From contig CAYSHI010000058.1 of assembly GCA_964430745.1 (NCBI GenBank), positions 1 through 5,155 of the forward strand: 5,155 nt of DNA, read 5' to 3'. This stretch comes from CBDCGW01 sp964430745 (GTDB lineage Bacteria > Acidobacteriota > UBA890). The translations under genes were made by a program, and so were the position numbers. The notes under the pieces are model-generated. The model made no database searches. It saw only the letters and a program-made list of their open reading frames with translations, and was not told the origin of the DNA. Below, one piece after another: positions 1 through 5,155 of this stretch. The number at the start of each line of letters is the position of its first letter. The first letter of the stretch is position 1.

Positions 1-261
1 CTCCCCACCGAGCTTGGCAAACAAGCGAGCGGTCCACTCACCGTCTTTCGAGCGCGATACCGGAATGACACTCGGTGGACGGAGTTGCACCCACGGCATC
101 ATCGCGAGCTGCGAGTGCCAGAAGGCATAGATGAGCGGCCCACCGTCGTCCGGGAGGGCGCTGTCCCGTCCGTGGAAGGACAGACGCATGGTCGCGCGCG
201 TGGCGCGCAGCCAGGCGGCTCCGACGTTCGGGACCAGGGCGAGAATCAGCCGATCAGACAA
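1..261 (-). CDS. DUF374-family (lysophospholipid acyltransferase-like) protein, N-terminal 87 residues, cut by window edge
   Basis: Seen: after the msbA stop the same frame stays open to the window edge, giving 87 residues. The recognisable part is a hydrophobic N-terminus (residues 5-18), then PLIYAFWHSQLAMMPW (42-57) and VIPVSRSKDGEW (65-76), then ARLFAKLGGE at the cut. The FWH block and the SRSxDGE block about 20 residues later are the pattern I know from DUF374, a family related to membrane glycerolipid acyltransferases. Start: no ATG or GTG lies between the msbA stop and the conserved region, so TTG at 261-259 is the best choice. A TGAGG lies 10 bases before it; the first internal ATG (residue 25) would remove the hydrophobic segment. 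Known: family members often sit in lipid A/Kdo gene clusters, and to my recollection LpxJ-type lipid A acyltransferases belong to this superfamily. Inferred: a membrane-associated acyltransferase acting on lipid A or a phospholipid. H49 is not followed by Asp at the classical HX4D spacing. The substrate is unknown. Confidence 0.82.
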   Translation of the reverse strand, partial: MSDRLILALVPNVGAAWLRATRATMRLSFHGRDSALPDDGGPLIYAFWHSQLAMMPWVQLRPPSVIPVSRSKDGEWTARLFAKLGGE

Positions 262-273
262 ACGTCCGCAACC

Positions 274-2100
274 TCACGAGCCCGGAGCCGCGTCGACGAA
301 CTGCAGCGAGTAGAGGTCCCGGTAGGGACCCGGGCGAGAAACCAGCTCATGGTGCGTCCCCGTCTCCAGAATGCGCCCGTGGTCCAGGACGACGATCAGG
401 TCGGCCCGACGCACTGTCGTCAGACGATGGGCGATGATCAAGGTCGTGCGGCCTTCCATGAGGTTGGCCAGCGCATCCTGCACCTCGCGCTCGGAACGCT
501 CGTCGAGATTGGACGTGGCCTCGTCGAGGATGAGTATGGGGGCATTCTTGAGCAACGCCCGGGCAATAGCGATGCGCTGCCGTTGGCCACCCGAGAGCAT
601 CAGGCCGCGCTCTCCGAGAACCGTTTCGTATCCCTGTGGAAGCTCCCTGATGAACACGTCCGCCTCGGCGCTGGCCGCGGCCCCCCGGACGGCCTCGATG
701 GGAACGGATGGGCGACCGTAGGCGATGTTGTTGCGCACCGTATCGTTGAACAGAATCGTTTCCTGCGTGACGATGCCGATTTGACTGCGAAGCTCGGTAA
801 CGCGGATGTCGCGCAGATCCAGGCCGTCGACGCTGACGCGTCCGCCGGTGGGATCGTAGAAGCGCGGGATCAGGTTGGCAATGGTGCTCTTCCCCGCACC
901 GGAGCGGCCAACCAAGGCGACGGCTCGGCCTGCGGGAATGTCGAAGCGGACGTCGTGCAGCACGTCCCTGAGCTCGCCGGCCGCGTCACGATAGGCAAAG
1001 CGAACGTCCTCGAAACCGATGCCTTCGATAATGGCCGGCATCGGCATGGCCTCGTTTCCTTTCGCCGCGGCGCCGTTTCCCGCCGCGGCGCCGGCGGCCA
1101 GCAAGCCGGCGGCCGCCTGGTAGCCCGCCTCCGAGTAGCCTTCCTCCACCGGCGCGTCGAGGATCTCGAAGACGCGGTCGGCGGCGGCCGCTGCGGCCTG
1201 AATGCGGGCGTTCGCGGCGCCGAGCCTGCGAATCGGCGAGTAGCTGGCGAAGCCAGCCGCGAGAAACTTGAAGAACTGCCCCGCGCTGAACGCATCCTGA
1301 CGAATCTGCAGGGCTCCGTACACCAGCACTGCCGCGCCGCCGATCGCTGCGATCAACTCCATGAGCGGTGAGCTGATGCTCGCCAGGCGCAACGCCCGTG
1401 TCGAATGGTGGTAGAGCCGCTCGGCCGCGCGTCGAAACTTCTCGCCTTCGAAGCTCTCCATGCCGAAGGCTTTGACGATGCGAATTCCGGTCAAGGTCTC
1501 TTGCAGCAGCGTGGAAACGTCGCCGAGCCCCTCCTGGGTATCGCGGCTCGCTCCGCGCATGCGCCGCCCGAAGCGTGTGATCACGCTCAAGAGCGCCGGT
1601 GCCACCACCAGCACAGCCAGCGCCAATCGCCAGTCGGTCCAGAACATCACGCCGACGAGGCCGACGACGGTCAGGCCGTCGCGCAAGACGTCGACGAGCA
1701 CACGGGAAAGTACCTCCTGGACAGCCAGAACGTCGGCCGTAACCCGTGACATCAAGCCACCGGTGGAGTGGCGCGTGTGGAAGTCGAGGGGAAGCAGCTC
1801 GAGATGACGAAAAAGATCGATGCGCAGATCGCGGACCATGGCGAATCCGACCGCGCCCATGAGGAAGCTCGAGAGGAAACGCGCGACACCGAGTACCAGA
1901 TACAGGACAACGAGGGCCCCCGCCAGTCGCTGCAGGTATTCGTAGGTCACGTCCGCCTGCAGCGCGGTATCGACGATCGGCTCGAGCATCGAGATGATGA
2001 TGACCGTGGCCGCGGCGACGCCGCACATTGCCGCGATCGCCGCGATCATCCGCGGTATGTACGGCGTCAGATAGCGGCGCAGACGATAGAGATTGTTCAT
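274..2100 (-). CDS. msbA: MsbA-type lipid A export ABC transporter, ATP-binding/permease half-transporter
   Basis: This 608-residue half-transporter is a fused membrane domain plus ATPase and should act as a homodimer, flipping lipid A-core across the inner membrane using ATP. Membrane segments fall near residues 17-38, 58-80, 135-153, 157-175, 245-265 and 272-290. The nucleotide-binding domain is complete: A-loop Tyr370, Walker A GRSGAGKST (398-406), Q-loop Gln446, signature LSGGQ (502-506), Walker B ILILDE (522-527), D-loop 530-533 and H-loop His558. All catalytic residues are present, so the gene looks functional. E. coli MsbA is about 582 residues; the extra length here is mostly an Ala/Gly-rich stretch (323-357) between the two domains. 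The ATG overlaps the lpxB stop as ATGA and has no clear Shine-Dalgarno sequence, which suggests translational coupling. The lpxB neighbour supports MsbA over a generic multidrug exporter of the same ABCB fold, but motifs alone cannot separate these. Confidence 0.93.
   Translation of the reverse strand: MNNLYRLRRYLTPYIPRMIAAIAAMCGVAAATVIIISMLEPIVDTALQADVTYEYLQRLAGALVVLYLVLGVARFLSSFLMGAVGFAMVRDLRIDLFRHLELLPLDFHTRHSTGGLMSRVTADVLAVQEVLSRVLVDVLRDGLTVVGLVGVMFWTDWRLALAVLVVAPALLSVITRFGRRMRGASRDTQEGLGDVSTLLQETLTGIRIVKAFGMESFEGEKFRRAAERLYHHSTRALRLASISSPLMELIAAIGGAAVLVYGALQIRQDAFSAGQFFKFLAAGFASYSPIRRLGAANARIQAAAAAADRVFEILDAPVEEGYSEAGYQAAAGLLAAGAAAGNGAAAKGNEAMPMPAIIEGIGFEDVRFAYRDAAGELRDVLHDVRFDIPAGRAVALVGRSGAGKSTIANLIPRFYDPTGGRVSVDGLDLRDIRVTELRSQIGIVTQETILFNDTVRNNIAYGRPSVPIEAVRGAAASAEADVFIRELPQGYETVLGERGLMLSGGQRQRIAIARALLKNAPILILDEATSNLDERSEREVQDALANLMEGRTTLIIAHRLTTVRRADLIVVLDHGRILETGTHHELVSRPGPYRDLYSLQFVDAAPGS
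1063..1093. repeat. 18-base-period direct repeat in the msbA linker
   Basis: The 13-base unit CGCCGCGGCGCCG occurs at 1063-1075 and again, identical, at 1081-1093, a period of 18 bases or six codons. On the msbA strand it encodes GAAAGN followed by GAAAKG (residues 337-348). A further CCGGCGGCC copy pair lies at 1091-1099 and 1106-1114. The in-frame period suggests replication slippage in a tolerant linker. Confidence 0.8.
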
Positions 2101-3329
2101 GAGCCGGCGCCGCCGAGGACAGGCGCGTCGTCAGGTAGCGCGCATCCCGCAGTCTGCAGGATAGTGGCTGCGGCGCGCATACTCGCTCCGGGTCCGCCCA
2201 GTTGCCGGCGAACCTCGGCAAGGGCCGATAGCACCGAATCTCGACGCGCCTCTTGGTTGAGCAAGGTATTCAGCTCGTCCGCAATGCGGGGGCCGGTGAC
2301 CTCCCCCTGCACCAGCTCCGGTACAGCGCGCCGGCCGGCGATGAGGTTGACGAGCGCGATATGGCGCACGTCAACCAGTAATTTGGCGAGATTATAGGTA
2401 AGCCAGGAAGTCCTGTAAACGACCACCATGGGTGTGTCCGCAAGCGCTGCCTCGAGCGTCGCCGTGCCGGAGCAAACAGCAGCGACGGCGGCATGCTCCA
2501 ACGTCGCGTAGTAGTCGTCGTGAATCAGATGGATGTGCGCGGAGATCTGAGGAAACCTCGCCAGCGCCCGCTCATACACTTCGCCTGCCGCGGTCGGCGA
2601 GACCGGGATCAGGAATCTCGGCTCGCGGACCTGCGATATCAGCGCCTTCGCCGCCTGCAGCATGGGGCTCAGCAGCCTCCCGATCTCCGATTGGCGACTG
2701 CCGGGCAGCAGCGCGATCCAGTTGTCGCCGGGCGGCACGCTGTGCCGCTCCGCGAAGGCGGCGCGATCGTCGCCGAAACTGACCGCGTCCAGGAGCGGGT
2801 GGCCGACGAAATCCACCTGCAGGCCGGTGCCCGCGTAGATCCGGCGCTCGAAAGGCAGGATGACGACCATGCGATCCACCAATTGGGCGATCCGCTTGAC
2901 CCTACCGGAGCGCCACGCCCACACCTGCGGGCTGATGTAGTAGACGATCGGCAGGTCCGGGATGCGTTTCCTGAGGCGCCGGGCCAGCGTCAGGTTGAAA
3001 TCGGGATAGTCGATCAACACCACCGCGTCGACGGACTGCTCTTCCGCGGCCGCTGTCAGCGAGTTGAGCGCGGCGCGGACCTCGCCGAGATGGCGGACTA
3101 CCTCGGTGATCCCCATCACCGCGAGCGTCCTGATGTGATACACGAGGTCGACACCCGCCGCCTGCATGCGGTCTCCCCCGACACCTATCAGCTCGATATC
3201 ACCGGACAGGCGGTGAATCGCCCGCGCCAGGCTGGCGCCGTGCAAGTCGCCGGAAGCTTCGCCGGCTACCAGCATGATGCGGGTCGGCGCAGCACCCCCG
3301 TTTCGTTGCTTCGTGGAAGTGTGGGGCAT
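2097..3329 (-). CDS. lpxB: Lipid-A-disaccharide synthase (GT19)
   Basis: LpxB transfers 2,3-diacylglucosamine-1-phosphate from UDP-2,3-diacylglucosamine to make the beta-1,6-linked lipid A disaccharide 1-phosphate, at the cytoplasmic face of the inner membrane. The 410-residue sequence carries the family's blocks in order: VAGEASGDLHGA (21-32), VMGITEVV (71-78), VLIDYPDFN (104-112), YYISPQVWAWR (130-140), FVGHPL (174-179), LLPGSRQSEI (207-216), CSGTATLEAAL (286-296) and PMVVVYR (300-306). E. coli LpxB is about 382 residues; here there are roughly 16 extra residues before the first beta strand and a Pro/Gly-rich tail. Start: ATG at 3329 is the only start codon between the upstream in-frame stop and the conserved N-terminus, apart from the internal ATG at codon 19, which would begin inside the first strand. 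GAGGT at 3342-3346 is a possible ribosome site, 12 bases away, which is rather far. It heads the operon, and its TGA overlaps the msbA ATG. Confidence 0.97.
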   Translation of the reverse strand: MPHTSTKQRNGGAAPTRIMLVAGEASGDLHGASLARAIHRLSGDIELIGVGGDRMQAAGVDLVYHIRTLAVMGITEVVRHLGEVRAALNSLTAAAEEQSVDAVVLIDYPDFNLTLARRLRKRIPDLPIVYYISPQVWAWRSGRVKRIAQLVDRMVVILPFERRIYAGTGLQVDFVGHPLLDAVSFGDDRAAFAERHSVPPGDNWIALLPGSRQSEIGRLLSPMLQAAKALISQVREPRFLIPVSPTAAGEVYERALARFPQISAHIHLIHDDYYATLEHAAVAAVCSGTATLEAALADTPMVVVYRTSWLTYNLAKLLVDVRHIALVNLIAGRRAVPELVQGEVTGPRIADELNTLLNQEARRDSVLSALAEVRRQLGGPGASMRAAATILQTAGCALPDDAPVLGGAGS

Positions 3330-3426
3330 CGTGGCGATTCTACCTCGCCGCCGGCGGAGACAGAGTAGCCACGTCCGCGTGCTAGTATCGGGCCGCTTCT
3401 TTCGCTAGACAGGTGTCCCCTTCCGA

Positions 3427-3445
3427 GCCCGCAAGGGCCTTTTTT
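3427..3445 (+). terminator. Small terminator-like hairpin with T6 tract
   Basis: GCCC-GCAA-GGGC (3427-3438) can form a four-pair G/C stem with a GCAA loop, followed after one C by six T's (3440-3445), a striking T run in GC-rich surroundings. The shape is that of a weak intrinsic terminator read on the plus strand. No plus-strand gene lies upstream in the window, so it could end a short leader transcript (attenuation), be a relic, or be chance. The stem is short, so confidence is low. Confidence 0.25.
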
Positions 3446-3447
3446 AT

Positions 3448-3467
3448 CAGGGGCTTTCGGCACCCTG
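3448..3467 (+). promoter_or_regulatory. Stem-loop in the leader just before the glycosyltransferase start codon
   Basis: CAGGGGC (3448-3454) can pair with GC-A-CCCTG (3460-3467), seven pairs with one bulged A around a TTTCG loop, ending four bases before the ATG at 3472. The only purine-rich Shine-Dalgarno-like run (AGGGG, 3449-3453) lies inside the stem and is otherwise too far from the ATG. The hairpin could bring it closer or hide it. This is a reading of base pairing only, with no energy calculation. Confidence 0.25.
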
Positions 3468-3471
3468 CCCG

Positions 3472-4587
3472 ATGAACATCGTCTTCGACTTCCGACCGGC
3501 ACTGATCCGCAGCACGGGGGTCGGAACCTACGTTCACAACCTCGTTGCGGCGCTCACCGAGACCAACCCGGAGGACACCTACACTGTGTTCTCGGCCTCC
3601 TGGAAGGACCGCTTGCGCGACGCTCCGAGCGGTGTCCGTGTCACCGACTGGAAGATACCCGTCCAGCTGCTGGACTGGGCCTGGCACCAGTGGCGCAGGC
3701 CGGGTGTGGAGCGGTTCGTCGGCGCGGTCGATGTGGCCCACTCCCCCTCCCCCATGCTGCTGCCGTGCCGTTCCGGCCGCACGGTGATAACCGTCCACGA
3801 CTGCTATTTCATGCGGCACCCCGAGGACGTCTTCGGGCCCGTAAGGGACCACTACGTTCCCCTCGCTCGGCGCTCCGCGGCGGAGGCCGATGCCGTCGCC
3901 GTTGTTTCCGAGACCACCGCAAAGGAAGCGATCGAGCTTCTCGGCGTGCCGGAGGACAAGATCTGCGTCACCCCGCTGGGGGTGGCTGCGAGCTTCTTCG
4001 ATCCCGGCATCGGCGCCGCCGACACGTTGGTCGAAACCTACTCTCTGGACAGGCCGTTCGTCCTCTTCGTCGGCCGCCGTGAAAAGCGCAAGGACCTGGC
4101 AACCTTGCTGGCGGCGTTCGACGACCTCATCGCCGATGGCGAAGACTTACTGCTCGTTCTCGTCGGGCCCGATGCCCCGGGCTGGGCGGAAATCTGGGAA
4201 GTTGCCCCCGAGCGCGTCCGCCGGCTCACACGCCTGATTCCCCACCAGCGCACCGCCCAGATCGCCTCGCTCTACGCCCGTGCGTCGATCCTGGCGATGC
4301 CCTCCCGCTGGGAAGGCTTCGGTCTCACCGGGCTCGAGGCGATGGCGGCCGGAACCCCGGTGGTGGCCAGCAGCGTCGGCTCGCTGCCCGAGGTCCTCGG
4401 CGATGCGGCGCTGTTCGCGCCGGCGGCCGACGCCGAGGCGATGGCGGAGCACCTTCGCCGCCTCCTGCACGACGAGGATCTCGCCGAGCAGCAGCGCACC
4501 AGGGGACGTGCGCGGGCAGCGCAGTTCCGCTGGCGCGATACGGCGAGACGCACCCACGCGCTCTATCAGCGTCTGAGGAACGGATGA
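3472..4587 (+). CDS. GT4-type (GT-B fold) glycosyltransferase
   Basis: The 371-residue length is typical of a retaining GT4 enzyme, which moves a sugar from a nucleotide-sugar donor to a glycan or lipid-linked acceptor in the cytoplasm. The N-terminal acceptor half has FDFRPA (5-10), TGVGTYVHNL (15-24), WHQWRRP (71-77), VAHSPSPMLLP (88-98) and VHDCYF (108-113). The donor half has VSETTAKE (145-152), VTPLGV (166-171), FVGRREKRKDLATLL (199-213) and the EX7E motif EGFGLTGLE (281-289), followed by MAAGTPVVAS. The pattern resembles the mannosyltransferase-like (MtfB-like) GT4 subgroup, but donor and acceptor cannot be read from sequence. No membrane segment or signal peptide is evident. Start: ATG 3472 is the only start codon after an in-frame TAG at 3406; it has no properly spaced Shine-Dalgarno sequence. 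It is divergent from lpxB and overlaps the next gene as ATGA. Inferred role: surface polysaccharide or LPS assembly. Confidence 0.92.
   Translation: MNIVFDFRPALIRSTGVGTYVHNLVAALTETNPEDTYTVFSASWKDRLRDAPSGVRVTDWKIPVQLLDWAWHQWRRPGVERFVGAVDVAHSPSPMLLPCRSGRTVITVHDCYFMRHPEDVFGPVRDHYVPLARRSAAEADAVAVVSETTAKEAIELLGVPEDKICVTPLGVAASFFDPGIGAADTLVETYSLDRPFVLFVGRREKRKDLATLLAAFDDLIADGEDLLLVLVGPDAPGWAEIWEVAPERVRRLTRLIPHQRTAQIASLYARASILAMPSRWEGFGLTGLEAMAAGTPVVASSVGSLPEVLGDAALFAPAADAEAMAEHLRRLLHDEDLAEQQRTRGRARAAQFRWRDTARRTHALYQRLRNG
4575..4579 (+). promoter_or_regulatory. Ribosome binding site of the second glycosyltransferase
   Basis: GAGGA lies four bases before the ATG at 4584, inside the last codons of the preceding gene. 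Together with the ATGA overlap it fixes the start of the downstream gene and points to coupled translation. Confidence 0.6.
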
Positions 4588-5155
4588 AAATCGCCGTCGA
4601 CGCCAGAGAGATCACCGGGCAACCCACCGGCGTCGGTCGCGTCCTCGGTGGCCTTCTCGATGCCTGGCCTGAGGACGACGAGATCACCCTCTACGCGCGA
4701 GGTCCGGTTCCCTTCCGTTACCTCGGCGGCCGTCGCCGCGCCCGCGTGATACCCGGCCCCTCGCGCATGCCCGGCGCTGTCTGGGAGCAAACCGTGCTGC
4801 CACGGCAGATCCGTCGCGATGCCGCGGAGGCCCTCTTCTCGCCGGCCTACGGAATGCCCGTGAGAACGCCCTGCGGAGCCGTCGTCGGCATGCACGATTG
4901 CGCCTGCGAGGCGACACCCGAGGAGTTCGGATGGCGCGAACGCCGCCGGCGACAGTGGGTTGCGCGGCGGGCGAGCTCGCGGGCTCGCTTCTTGTTTACC
5001 GGCTCGCATTTCGCCGCCGACGAAATCGAGCGTTGGTACGGGGTCCCCAAGCGTCGCATCGTCGCCGCGTCCTACGGCCTCGACGCCGGTTTCCGCCACC
5101 TCGCCCCGCACGACGTGGAGAGGGTACGCGACCGGTACGGGCTCGAGGGCCACAC
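4584..5155 (+). CDS. Second GT4-type glycosyltransferase, N-terminal 190 residues, cut by window edge
   Basis: The frame is open from ATG 4584 through the right edge (190 full codons). Visible blocks match the acceptor half of GT4 enzymes: MKIAVDAREI (1-10), TGVGRV (15-20), WEQTVLP (67-73), LFSPAYGMP (84-92), MHDCACEATPEEF (103-115), FTGSHFAADEI (138-148) and YGVPKRRIVAASYGLDAGF (152-170), which leads into the donor half. The EX7E region lies beyond the window, so donor binding cannot be judged. It aligns by eye along its length with the preceding gene (TGVG, W-x-Q, HD and VP..KI blocks), so the two look like diverged members of one family adding successive sugars to the same glycan (inference). 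The start is supported by GAGGA four bases upstream and an ATGA overlap. No frameshift or internal stop is seen. Confidence 0.9.
   Translation, partial: MKIAVDAREITGQPTGVGRVLGGLLDAWPEDDEITLYARGPVPFRYLGGRRRARVIPGPSRMPGAVWEQTVLPRQIRRDAAEALFSPAYGMPVRTPCGAVVGMHDCACEATPEEFGWRERRRRQWVARRASSRARFLFTGSHFAADEIERWYGVPKRRIVAASYGLDAGFRHLAPHDVERVRDRYGLEGH

Larger units (their letters stand above)
3330..3471. promoter_or_regulatory. Divergent intergenic region between lpxB and the glycosyltransferase operon
   Basis: These 142 bases separate two diverging start codons, so both promoters should lie here or overlap the flanking genes. No strong sigma70 site is visible. For lpxB the best candidate is GATACT (3389-3384, minus strand) with a weak CTGTCT 17 bases upstream (3412-3407). 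On the plus strand the same spot reads TGCTAGTAT (3380-3388), resembling an extended -10 without a good -35. The stretch 3421-3471 holds two potential hairpins listed separately. The region's role is inferred from gene orientation; the individual hexamers are weak matches. Confidence 0.45.

Noticed and set aside
85..1371. Long open frame of 428 codons on the plus strand
   Set aside because: It lies entirely opposite msbA and the acyltransferase, has no recognisable domain, and is low in hydrophobic core residues. It is explained by GC-rich codon bias on the opposite strand.
986..2221. Open frame of 411 codons on the minus strand in another frame over msbA and the lpxB end
   Set aside because: Arg/Pro/Ala-rich composition typical of an out-of-frame reading; the msbA frame carries all the ABC motifs.
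2493..3368. Open frame of 291 codons on the plus strand opposite lpxB
   Set aside because: Antisense to a fully conserved lpxB, with no domain seen and a His/Arg/Gln-rich composition.
3382..3852. Open frame of 156 codons on the minus strand opposite the first glycosyltransferase
   Set aside because: It would occupy the lpxB leader and the conserved glycosyltransferase N-terminus; no family signal.
4566..5153. Open frame of 195 codons on the minus strand at the right edge
   Set aside because: It is antisense to the second glycosyltransferase, whose plus-strand frame has clear GT4 blocks and a good ribosome site.
1..5155. CRISPR array, tRNA/rRNA, insertion sequence or phage attachment site
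   Set aside because: I looked for regular spaced repeats, tRNA-like arms, transposase motifs and terminal inverted repeats and saw none; the window is nearly all ordinary coding sequence.

Overview
The window comes from a GC-rich Gram-negative bacterium. The evidence is a lipopolysaccharide (LPS) biosynthesis block: lpxB (lipid A disaccharide synthase), an msbA-type lipid A flippase, and the start of a DUF374 acyltransferase. Short overlaps, a TTG start and strong G/C third-position bias fit a GC-rich bacterial chromosome. The LpxB and MsbA sequences do not look like close relatives of the enterobacterial proteins. My guess is a non-enteric lineage such as Acidobacteriota, a deltaproteobacterial-type phylum or similar, but the sequence alone does not settle the phylum.

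Layout. Positions 1-3329 are read on the minus strand as one tight operon in the order lpxB (3329-2097), msbA (2100-274), DUF374 acyltransferase (261 to beyond position 1). lpxB and msbA share an ATGA overlap. msbA and the acyltransferase are 12 bases apart and in the same reading phase. A 142-base divergent intergenic region (3330-3471) follows. It holds weak promoter-like hexamers, a small terminator-like hairpin with a T6 run, and a second hairpin next to the downstream start codon. Positions 3472 to the right edge are read on the plus strand: a complete GT4-type glycosyltransferase (3472-4587) and the first 190 codons of a second, related one (from 4584), again joined by an ATGA overlap.

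How the genes work together. LpxB joins two acylated glucosamine units into the lipid A disaccharide on the cytoplasmic face of the inner membrane. MsbA flips the finished lipid A-core across that membrane. The acyltransferase probably edits or completes the acyl chains of this or another lipid. The divergent glycosyltransferase pair probably starts a surface-glycan operon (LPS O-chain, capsule or exopolysaccharide), so the locus looks devoted to the cell envelope.

I see no mobile element, CRISPR array, tRNA or rRNA. I found no clearly new system. The points most worth a second look are the in-phase msbA/acyltransferase junction, an Ala/Gly-rich insertion with an 18-base tandem duplication in the MsbA linker, and the structured leader of the first glycosyltransferase.
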